Shown: one piece after another, positions 54,301 through 64,000 of the stretch | Position numbering within the stretch: the stretch's first letter is position 1 | Layout: every line of letters starts with the position of its first letter | From: Utricularia gibba | Lineage: Eukaryota; Streptophyta; Magnoliopsida; Lamiales; Lentibulariaceae | Assembly: GCA_002189035.1 (NCBI GenBank) | Contig: NEEC01000041.1 | Location: 1-64,000 of the forward strand | Direction of reading: 5' to 3' | Length of the DNA: 64,000 nt | The notes under the pieces: generated by a model | What the model saw: only the letters and a program-made list of their open reading frames with translations | The model's database searches: none | Told to the model about the DNA's origin: nothing | Translations under genes and position numbers: made by a program

Positions 54301-56890
54301 CCGGTCTTCTTTCGTGTTGAGAACTTGTTCGTCCGAGGAGGCACAAATGCTCGAAAGATTGCCTTATATTAGCCTTCAGATGTGCAACGAAGTGGCCACC
54401 ACGTTCGCGACGATGCGACTCGGGACACCCGACTCGATGCGAATGTGATTTTCGGCATGCAAGACATATGTATTTCATGGGACGATGTGAAATTTGGATT
54501 TCGAGATGATCATTTAAGATGCCATGGGTGTGTCCCTAGCCACAACCTCATGGTGGCCTCGTGCACTCTTCGGTATCGAGTGGATATCTTGCAAACGGTG
54601 ATGAGTCATGTTGCACATATCATACCGTTTCGAAGCTCGTTCCGAGCCGGTCTTCTTTCGTGTTGAGAACTTGTTCGTCCGAGGAGGCACAAATGCTCGA
54701 AAGATTGCCTTATATTAGCCTTCAGATGTGCAACGAAGTGGCCACACGTTCGCGACGATGCGACTCGGGACACCGACTCGATGCGAATGTGATTTTCGCA
54801 TGCAAGACATATGTATTTCATGGGACGATGTGAAATTTGGATTTCGAGATGATCATTTAAGATGCCATGGGTGTGTCCCTAGCCAACCTCATGGTGGCCT
54901 CGTGCACTCTTCGGTATCGAGTGGATATCTTGCAAATGGTGATGAGTCATGTTGCACATAGCATACCGTTTCGAAGCTCGTTCGAGGGTCTTCGTGTTGA
55001 GAACTTGTTCGTCCGAGGAGGCACAAATGCTCGAAAGATTGCCTTATATTAGCCTTCAGATGTGCAACGAAGTGGCCACCACGTTCGCGACGATGCGACT
55101 CGGGACACCGACTCGATGCGAATGTGATTTTTGACATGCAAGACATATGTATTTCATGGGACGATGTGAAATTTGGATTTCGAGATGATCATTTAAGATG
55201 CCATGGGTGTGTCCCTAGCCACAACCTCATGGTGGCCTCGTGCACTCTTCGGTATCGAGTGGATATCTTGCAAATGGTGATGAGTCATGTTGCACATATC
55301 ATACCGTTTCGAAGCTCGTTCCGAGCCGGTCTTCTTTCGTGTTGAGAACTTGTTCGTCCGAGGAGGCACAAATGCTCGAAAGATTGCCTTATATTAGCCT
55401 TCAGATGTGCAACGAAGTGGCCACCACGTTCGCGACGATGCGACTCGGGACACCCGACTCGATGCGAATGTGATTTTCGGCATGCAAGACATATGTATTT
55501 CATGGGACGATGTGAAATTTGGATTTCGAGATGATCATTTAAGATGCCATGGGTGTGTCCCTAGCCACAACCTCATGGTGGCCTCGTGCACTCTTCGGTA
55601 TCGAGTGGATATCTTGCAAATGGTGATGAGTCATGTTGCACATAGCATACCGTTTCGAAGCTCGTTCCGAGCCGGTCTTCTTTCGTGTTGAGAACTTGTT
55701 CGTCCGAGGAGGCACAAATGCTCGAAAGATTGCCTTATATTAGCCTTAAGATGTGCAACGAAGTGGCCACACGTTCGCGACGATGCGACTCGGGACACCC
55801 GACTCGATGCGAATGTGATTTTCGGCATGCAAGACATATGTATTTCATGGGACGATGTGAAATTTGGATTTCGAGATGATCATTTAAGATGCCATGGGTG
55901 TGTCCCTAGCCACAACCTCATGGTGGCCTCGTGCACTCTTCGGTATCGAGTGGATATCTTGCAAACGGTGATGAGTCATGTTGCACATAGCATACCGTTT
56001 CGAAGCTCGTTCCGAGCCGGTCTCTTTCGTGTTGAGAACTTGTTCGTCCGAGGAGGCACAAATGCTCGAAAGATTGCCTTATATTAGCCTTAGATGTGCA
56101 ACGAAGTGGCCACACGTTCGCGACGATGCGACTCGGGACACCCGACTCGATGCGAATGTGATTTTTGCATGCAAGACATATGTATTTCATGGGACGATGT
56201 GAAATTTGGATTTCGAGATGATCATTTAAGATGCCATGGGTGTGTCCCTAGCCACAACCTCATGGTGGCCTCGTGCACTCTTCGGTATCGAGTGGATATC
56301 TTGCAAATGGTGATGAGTCATGTTGCACATATCATACCGTTTCGAAGCTCGTTCCGAGCCGGTCTTCTTTCGTTTGAGAACTTGTTCGTCCGAGGAGGCA
56401 CAAATGCTCGAAAGATTGCCTTATATTAGCCTTCAGATGTGCAACGAAGTGGCCACCACGTTCGCGACGATGCGACTCGGGACACCGACTCGATGCGAAT
56501 GTGATTTTCGGCATGCAAGACATATGTATTTCATGGACGATGTGAAATTTGGATTTCGAGATGATCATTTAAGATGCCATGGGTGTGTCCCTAGCCACAA
56601 CCTCATGGTGGCCTCGTGCACTCTTCGGTATCGAGTGGATATCTTGCAAACGGTGATGAGTCATGTTGCACATATCATACCGTTTCGAAGCTCGTTCCGA
56701 GCCGGTCTTCTTTCGTGTTGAGAACTTGTTCGTCCGAGGAGGCACAAATGCTCGAAAGATTGCCTTATATTAGCCTTAAGATGTGCAACGAAGTGGCCAC
56801 CACGTTCGCGACGATGCGACTCGGGACCCGACTCGATGCGAATGTGATTTTCGGCATGCAAGACATATGTATTTCATGGGACGATGTGAA
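51331..56890 (+). repeat. Satellite block 10: regular monomers
   Basis: About sixteen reference-type units with scattered losses (52,606-52,622, 53,275-53,290, 53,606, 54,984). The unit at 55,631 (CCTTAAG plus CCACACG) matches those at 28,232 and 49,793 in its variant set. Confidence 0.9.
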
Positions 56891-57000
56891 TATTTCCCGA
56901 GCTCGATCATCGAATGTGATGCCATGGCATGCTAGGAGACACAACCTCATGGTGGCCTCGTGCACTCTATCGGTGATCGATTGGAGATGATCTTTAAGAT
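56891..57000 (+). repeat. Rearranged junction in satellite
   Basis: After GTGAATATTT a patchwork (CCCGAGCTCGATCATCGAATG and following) of about 105 bp replaces the normal run, then GATGCCATGGG resumes. Confidence 0.8.
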
Positions 57001-59540
57001 GCCATGGGTGTGTCCCTAGCCACACCTCATGGTGGCCTCGTGCACTCTTCGGTATCGAGTGGATATCTTGCAAACGGTGATGAGTCATGTTGCACATATC
57101 ATACCGTTTCGAAGCTCGTTCCGAGCCGGTCTTCTTTCGTGTTGAGAACTTGTTCGTCCGAGGAGGCACAAATGCTCGAAAGATTGCCTTATATTAGCCT
57201 TAGATGTGCAACGAAGTGGCCACACGTTCGCGACGATGCGACTCGGGACACCCGACTCGATGCGAATGTGATTTTTGCATGCAAGACATATGTATTTCAT
57301 GGACGATGTGAAAATTTGGATTTCGAGATGATCATTTAAGATGCCATGGGTGTGTCCCTAGCCACAACCTCATGGTGGCCTCGTGCACTCTTCGGTATCG
57401 AGTGGATATCTTGCAAATGGTGATGAGTCATGTTGCACATAGCATACCGTTTCGAAGCTCGTTCCGAGCCGGTCTCTTTCGTGTTGAGAACTTGTTCCGA
57501 GGAGGCACAAATGCTCGAAAGATTGCCTTATATTAGCCTTAAGATGTGCAACGAAGTGGCCACCACGTTCGCGACGATGCGACTCGGGACACCCGACTCG
57601 ATGCGAATGTGATTTTCGGCATGCAAGACATATGTATTTCATGGGACGATGTGAAAATTTGGATTTCGAGATGATCATTTAAGATGCCATGGGTGTGTCC
57701 CTAGCCACAACCTCATGGTGGCCTCGTGCACTCTTCGGTATCGAGTGGATATCTTGCAAATGTGATGAGTCATGTTGCACATAGCATACCGTTTCGAAGC
57801 TCGTTCCGAGCCGGTCTCTTTCGTGTTGAGAACTTGTTCGTCCGAGGAGGCACAAATGCTCGAAAGATTGCCTTATATTAGCCTTAGATGTGCAACGAAG
57901 TGGCCACACGTTCGCGACGATGCGACTCGGGACACCCGACTCGATGCGAATGTGATTTTCGGCATGCAAGACATATGTATTTCATGGGACGATGTGAATA
58001 TTTGGATTTCGAGATGATCATTTAAGATGCCATGGGTGTGTCCCTAGCCACAACCTCATGGTGGCCTCGTGCACTCTTCGGTATCGAGTGGATATCTTGC
58101 AAATGGTGATGAGTCATGTTGCACATAGCATACCGTTTCGAAGCTCGTTCCGAGCCGGTCTCTTTCGTGTTGAGAACTTGTTCGTCCGAGAGGCACAAAT
58201 GCTCGAAAGATTGCCTTATATTAGCCGATGTGCAACCACCCCGTTCGCGACGATGCGACTCGGGACACCCGACTCGATGCGAATGTGATTTTCGGCATGC
58301 AAGACATATGTATTTCATGGGACGATGTGAATATTTGGATTTCGAGATGATCATTTAAGATGCCATGGGTGTGTCCCTAGCCACAACCTCATGGTGGCCT
58401 CGTGCACTCTTCGGTATCGAGTGGATATCTTGCAAACGGTGATGAGTCATGTTGCACATAGCATACCGTTTCGAAGCTCGTTCCGAGCCGGTCTTCTTTC
58501 GTGTTGAGAACTTGTTCGTCCGAGGAGGCACAAATGCTCGAAAGATTGCCTTATATTAGCCTATGTGCAACGAAGTGGCCACCGTTCGCGACGATGCGAC
58601 TCGGGACACCCGACTCGATGCGAATGTGATTTTCGGCATGCAAGACATATGTATTTCATGGGACGATGTGAATATTTGGATTTCGAGATGATCATTTAAG
58701 ATGCCATGGGTGTGTCCCTAGCCACAACCTCATGGTGGCCTCGTGCACTCTTCGGTATCGAGTGGATATCTTGCAAACGGTGATGAGTCATGTTGCACAT
58801 ATCATACCGTTTCGAAGCTCGTTCCGAGCCGGTCTCTTTCGTGTTGAGAACTTGTTCGTCCGAGGAGGCACAAATGCTCGAAAGATTGCCTTATATTAGC
58901 CTTCAGATGTGCAACGAAGTGGCCACCACGTTCGCGACGATGCGACTCGGACACCCGACTCGATGCGAATGTGATTTTCGGCATGCAAGACATATGTATT
59001 TCATGGACGATGTGAAATTTTGGATTTCGAGATGATCATTTAAGATGCCATGGGTGTGTCCCTAGCCACAACCTCATGGTGGCCTCGTGCACTCTTCGGT
59101 ATCGAGTGGATATCTTGCAAACGGTGATGAGTCATGTTGCACATAGCATACGTTCCGAGCCGGTGTTGAGAACTTGTTCGTCCGAGGCACAAATGCTCGA
59201 AAGATTGCCTTATATTAGCCTTAAGATGTGCAACGAAGTGGCCACAACGTTCGCGACGTGCGACTCGGACACCCGACTCGATGCGAATGTGATTTTGCAT
59301 GCAAGACATATGTATTTCATGGGACGATGTGAAATTTGGATTTCGAGATGATCATTTAAGATGCCATGGGTGTGTCCCTAGCCACAACCTCATGGTGGCC
59401 TCGTGCACTCTTCGGTATCGAGTGGATATCTTGCAAATGGTGATGAGTCATGTTGCACATAGCATACCGTTTCGAAGCTCGTTCCGAGCCGGTCTACTTT
59501 CGTGTTGAGAACAGGAGGCACAAATGCTCGAAAGATTGCC
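57001..59540 (+). repeat. Satellite block 11: regular monomers
   Basis: Seven to eight units, with GAATATTT becoming common again from 57,988. Losses occur at 58,228, 59,150-59,190 and an 11-bp loss at 59,511. Confidence 0.9.
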
Positions 59541-59600
59541 TTATATTAGCCTTATGTGGACGATGTGGGAACCCTTTTGGATTATGTATTTCATGGGACG
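59541..59600 (+). repeat. Short rearranged junction
   Basis: CCTTATGTGGACGATGTGGG and AACCCTTTTGGATTATG replace about 90 bp of the normal unit (GTGCAACGAAG to GACATATG). AACCCTTTTGG has no match in the normal unit that I can see, so it may be a small sequence of other origin. Confidence 0.7.
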
Positions 59601-61735
59601 ATGTGAATATTTGGATTTCGAGATGATCATTTAAGATGCCATGGGTGTGTCCCTAGCCACAACCTCATGGTGGCCTCGTGCACTCTTCGGTATCGAGTGG
59701 ATATCTTGCAAATGGTGATGAGTCATGTTGCACATAGCATACCGTTTCGAAGCTCGTTCCGAGCCGGTCTTCTTTCGTGTTGAGAACTTGTTCGTCCGAG
59801 GAGGCACAAATGCTCGAAAGATTGCCTTATATTAGCCTTCAGATGTGCAACGAAGTGGCCACACGTTCGCGACGATGCGACTCGGGACACCCGACTCGAT
59901 GCGAATGTGATTTTCGGCATGCAAGACATATGTATTTCATGGGACGATGTGAATATTTGGATTTCGAGATGATCATTTAAGATGCCATGGGTGTGTCCCT
60001 AGCCACAACCTCATGGTGGCCTCGTGCACTCTTCGGTATCGAGTGGATATCTTGCAAATGGTGATGAGTCATGTTGCACATAGCATACCGTTTCGAAGCT
60101 CGTTCCGAGCCGGTCTTCTTTCGTGTTGAGAACTTGTTCGTCCGAGGAGGCACAAATGCTCGAAAGATTGCCTTATATTAGCCTTAGATGTGCAACGAAG
60201 TGGCCACCGTTCGCGACGATGCGACTCGGGACACCCGACTCGATGCGAATGTGATTTTCGGCATGCAAGACATATGTATTTCATGGGACGATGTGAAATT
60301 TGGATTTCGAGATGATCATTTAAGATGCCATGGGTGTGTCCCTAGCCACAACCTCATGGTGGCCTCGTGCACTCTTCGGTATCGAGTGGATATCTTGCAA
60401 ATGGTGATGAGTCATGTTGCACATAGCATACCGTTTCGAAGCTCGTTCCGAGCCGGTCTTCTTTCGTGTTGAGAACTTGTTCGTCCGAGGAGGCACAAAT
60501 GCTCGAAAGATTGCCTTATATTAGCCTTCAGATGTGCAACGAAGTGGCCACCACGTTCGCGACGATGCGACTCGGGACACCCGACTCGATGCGAATGTGA
60601 TTTTCGGCATGCAAGACATATGTATTTCATGGGACGATGTGAATATTTGGATTTCGAGATGATCATTTAAGATGCCATGGGTGTGTCCCTAGCCACAACC
60701 TCATGGTGGCCTCGTGCACTCTTCGGTATCGAGTGGATATCTTGCAAATGGTGATGAGTCATGTTGCACATAGCATACCGTTTCGAAGCTCGTTCCGAGC
60801 CGGTCTTCTTTCGTGTTGAGAACTTGTTCGTCCGAGGAGGCACAAATGCTCGAAAGATTGCCTTATATTAGCCTTCAGATGTGCAACGAAGTGGCCACCA
60901 CGTTCGCGACGATGCGACTCGGGACACCCGACTCGATGCGAATGTGATTTTCGGCATGCAAGACATATGTATTTCATGGGACGATGTGAAATTTGGATTT
61001 CGAGATGATCATTTAAGATGCCATGGGTGTGTCCCTAGCCACAACCTCATGGTGGCCTCGTGCACTCTTCGGTATCGAGTGGATATCTTGCAAACGGTGA
61101 TGAGTCATGTTGCACATAGCATACCGTTTCGAAGCTCGTTCCGAGCCGGTCTTCTTTCGTGTTGAGAACTTGTTCGTCCGAGGAGGCACAAATGCTCGAA
61201 AGATTGCCTTATATTAGCCTTCAGATGTGCAACGAAGTGGCCACCACGTTCGCGACGATGCGACTCGGGACACCGACTCGATGCGAATGTGATTTTCGGC
61301 ATGCAAGACATATGTATTTCATGGGACGATGTGAATATTTGGATTTCGAGATGATCATTTAAGATGCCATGGGTGTGTCCCTAGCCACAACCTCATGGTG
61401 GCCTCGTGCACTCTTCGGTATCGAGTGGATATCTTGCAAATGGTGATGAGTCATGTTGCACATAGCATACCGTTTCGAAGCTCGTTCCGAGCCGGTCTTC
61501 TTTCGTGTTGAGAACTTGTTCGTCCGAGGAGGCACAAATGCTCGAAAGATTGCCTTATATTAGCCTTAAGATGTGCAACGAAGTGGCCACCACGTTCGCG
61601 ACGATGCGAAGACTCGATGCGAATGTGATTTTCGGCATGCAAGACATATGTATTTCATGGGACGATGTGAATATTTGGATTTCGAGATGATCATTTAAGA
61701 TGCCATGGGTGTGTCCCTAGCCACAACCTCATGGT
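59601..61735 (+). repeat. Satellite block 12: regular GAATATTT-rich monomers
   Basis: Six units, most with GAATATTT. One unit loses CTCGGGACACC at about 61,610, giving GATGCGAAGACTCGATG. Confidence 0.9.
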
Positions 61736-63660
61736 GGCGTGCACTCTTCGGTATCGAGTGGATATCTTGCAAACCATGTTGCGTTTCGAAGCTCGTTCCG
61801 ATCTTCTTTCGCATGCTCGAAAGATTGCCTTATATTAGCCTTCAGATGTGCAACGAAGTGGCCATTCGCGACGATGCGACTCGGGACACCCGACTCGATG
61901 CGAATGTGATTTTCGGCATGCAAGGACGATGTGAAATTTCATTTCGATGCCATGGGTGTGTCCCTAGCCACAACCTCATGGTGGCCTCGTGCAATCGAGT
62001 GGATATCTTGCAAATGGTGATGAGTCATGTTGCACATAGCATACCGTTTCGAAGCTCGTTCGAGCAACCGTCCGTGGTTCCTCGTGATTGCCTTATATTA
62101 GCCTTCGGATCGAGGGAATCTTGCAAATGGCCTCGTTAGGCACACCAACGAAGTGGCCAGCCGGTCTTTTCGTTTCATGAAAGAATATGACTCGGGGAGA
62201 TGAAAATTTTCGGCATTATGTATTTCATGCCTTCATTTAAGATGCCATGGGTGTGTCCCTAGCCACAACCTCATGGTGGCCTCGTGCACTCTTCGGTATC
62301 GAGTGGATATCTTGCAAATGGTGATGAGTCATGTTGCACATAGCATACCGTTTCGAAGCTCGTTCCGAGCCGGTCTTCTTTCGTGTTGAGAACTTGTTCG
62401 TCCGAGGAGGCACAAATGCTCGAAAGATTGCCTTATATTAGCCTTCAGATGTGCAACGAAGTGGCCACCACGTTCGCGACGATGCGACTCGGGACTCGAT
62501 GCGAATGTGATTTTTCACCATATGCAACGATGTGAAATATACGATGATGATCATGACATCGAGTGCTTGCAAATGGTGATGAGTCATCGCATGCGAAGCT
62601 GTGAACATGCATGGTGTGTTCTAGCGATCGTGAATGCTTCGCCACTCTAGGTAAGAGCTTGCAACCGTTTTCGAAGCTCGTTCCGACCGGTCTTCTTTCG
62701 TGTTGAGAACTTGTTCGTCCGAGGAGGCACAAATGCTCGAAAGATTGCCTTATATTAGCCTTCAGATGTGCAACGAAGTGGCCACCACGTTCGCGACGAT
62801 GCGACTCGGGACACCCGACTCGATGCGAATGTGATTTTCGGCATGCAAGACATATGTATTTCATGGGACGATGTGAAATTTTTTCGAGATGATTTTTGCC
62901 ATGGGTGTGTGCGATCATCGAATATCTTGCACCGGATGGTCAGCCTCGTGCCTTGGGTGTGCATCGTACGATGACTTCGATTGCAAATGGTGCACATCAA
63001 ACGGTATAGTCTTGTTTGAAGCTCATGTGTTGAGAACAGGAGGCACAAATGCTCGAAAGATTGCCTTATATTAGCCTTAGATGTGCAACGAAGTGGCCAC
63101 CACGTTCGCGACGATGCGACTCGGGGGATGTGTCGACGATGCGAACAAATGTGTGATTTTCGGCATGCAAGACATATGTATTTCATGGGACGATGTGAAA
63201 TTTTGGATTTCGAGATGATCATTTAAGATGCCATGGGTGTGTCCCTAGCCACAACCTCATGGTGGCCTCGTGCACTCTTCGGTATCGAGTGGATATCTTG
63301 CAAACGGTGATGAGTCATGTTGCACATAGCAGTCGATAGCACATTCCGAGATGTTGGGTTCTGCTCGTTGCCGATGCCGTGTCCTCGAGGAATCGAATGC
63401 AAACGACGATTGATCATAAATATTGCCTGCAACGAAGTGTGCGAATGCGACTCGTGCCGATGCCACGTCGCGATAATGAAACATGTCATGTTGCGATTTT
63501 CGAAGAATGATTTTCGACATGGGTTCGCGACAATGTATTCATGGACCCCGACATCCATGAGCCACAACCTCATAATCGAGTGGATATCTTGCAACATGTT
63601 GCACAGCATACAAGCTCGTTCCGAGCCGGTGTGTCTTGTTCGTCCGATGCTCGATTGCCT
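61736..63660 (+). repeat. Degraded satellite zone 4
   Basis: Patchworks at 61,738-61,870, 61,925-61,950, 62,063-62,240, 62,495-62,690, 62,880-63,035, 63,124-63,152 and 63,332-63,655 alternate with intact fragments. The 63,332-63,655 stretch is the most diverged sequence of the window, retaining only short words such as CAACGAAGTG, AATCGAGTGGATATC and GCACATTCCGAG. Confidence 0.82.
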
Positions 63661-64000
63661 TATATTAGCCTTCAGATGTGCAACGAAGTGGCCACCACGT
63701 TCGCGACGATGCGACTCGGGACACCCGACTCGATGCGAATGTGATTTTCGGCATGCAAGACATATGTATTTCATGGGACGATGTGAATTTTGGATTTCGA
63801 GATGATCATTTAAGATGCCATGGGTGTGTCCCTAGCCACAACCTCATGGTGGCCTCGTGCACTCTTCGGTATCGAGTGGATATCTTGCAAATGGTGATGA
63901 GTCATGTTGCACATAGCATACCGTTTCGAAGCTCGTTCCGAGCCGGTCTTCTTTCGTGTTGAGAACTTGTTCGTCCGAGGAGGCACAAATGCTCGAAAGA
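63661..64000 (+). repeat. Satellite block 13: regular monomer, continues past the window
   Basis: One reference-type unit and the start of another. The array is cut by the window end. Confidence 0.9.

Larger units (their letters stand above)
1..64000 (+). repeat. Tandem satellite array, ~346-bp monomer, head to tail
   Basis: The same unit recurs without interruption by other DNA across the window. Successive unit starts at 13,649, 13,995, 14,341, 14,686 and 15,032 give spacings of 346, 346, 345 and 346 bp. All complete units have the same orientation; I found no inverted unit. Units in regular blocks differ by a few single-base deletions or substitutions, while units in degraded zones are chopped and rejoined. 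No unique sequence, rRNA, tRNA, telomere repeat or transposon end is visible. Long arrays of this kind are known from eukaryotic heterochromatin, and a unit near twice a nucleosome repeat is common for plant satellites, but the host and chromosomal location are inference. I do not recognise the family by name. Strand is arbitrary and only marks the orientation used for unit numbering. Confidence 0.97.

Noticed and set aside
10300-61700. A higher-order repeat with a fixed period in the later regular blocks.
   Set aside because: ATGG/ACGG, CCTTCAG/CCTTAAG and GAAATTT/GAATATTT variants do not alternate with a constant unit period there by eye; only the 2.1-5.9 kb dimer and the 5,885-bp duplicated segment stand out.
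1-64000. Hundreds of open reading frames of 60-214 codons on both strands, many with identical Cys/His-containing translations.
   Set aside because: They occur in many frames on both strands of the same repeat, shift at every 1-bp indel, have no consistent start context or length, and long ones arise only where unit lengths happen to keep frame. The repeat is simply stop-poor. No gene is supported.
1-64000. CRISPR array.
   Set aside because: Units are ~346 bp with no short-repeat/unique-spacer structure and no cas genes.
1-64000. rDNA spacer repeats or tandem gene clusters (5S rRNA, tRNA, histone).
   Set aside because: No recognisable rRNA, tRNA or histone sequence; I looked for Pol III A/B-box-like words in the unit and found no convincing pair.
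1-64000. Inverted units or palindromic array turn-around.
   Set aside because: All complete units read in the same direction; minus-strand landmarks mirror the plus strand throughout.

Overview
The whole window is one head-to-tail satellite DNA array. I see no gene, RNA gene, transposon or unique flanking sequence. The repeat unit is about 346 bp (345-346 in clean stretches, shorter where monomers carry deletions), so about 185 units are present. All complete units read in the same orientation and neither array edge is in the window, so the array exceeds 64 kb. A long, one-orientation array without genes is typical of nuclear heterochromatin (centromeric, pericentromeric or subtelomeric) in a eukaryote. 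346 bp is about 2 x 173 bp, close to two plant-style nucleosome repeats. I cannot name the species or a known satellite family; a plant is plausible but not shown.

The monomer 13,995-14,340 serves as reference (unit position 1 = the A of ATGGTGATGAG). By hand count it is 48.8% GC with 25 CpG, slightly more than base composition predicts. It holds three 8-bp palindromes, two 5+3+5 hairpins and two 5+9+5 dyads. Two stretches, TTGCCTTATATTAG (unit 111-124) and TGGATATCTTGCAA (unit 333-346), survive in most of the damaged units.

Layout: 1-6,750 mixes a CpG-poor monomer type (AAAATGTGAC) with a CpG-rich type (CGATGCGAC); these alternate as a roughly 690-bp dimer at about 2.1-5.9 kb. 6,751-10,260 is CpG-rich type, first indel-rich and then regular. 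10,261-11,925 is scrambled. 11,926-16,450 is mostly regular. 16,451-21,500 is the largest degraded zone. 21,501-24,720 is regular with two junctions. 24,721-27,465 is degraded. 27,466-31,185 is very regular. 31,186-32,535 is degraded. 32,536-38,560 is regular and rich in GAATATTT and CCTTAAG variants. 38,561-39,250 is degraded. 39,251-50,715 is long and regular. 50,716-51,330 is degraded. 51,331-61,735 is regular with two short breaks. 61,736-63,660 is degraded and 63,661-64,000 regular.

Many reading frames are open on both strands, but they are by-products of a stop-poor repeat. Their frames break freely at 1-bp indels and they show no sign of coding. The points of most interest are the two conserved cores, which share a TTGC-N3-ATAT pattern in opposite orientation; the local dimeric higher-order repeat; subfamily differences that fall largely on CpG sites; and degraded zones whose units share the same derived deletions.
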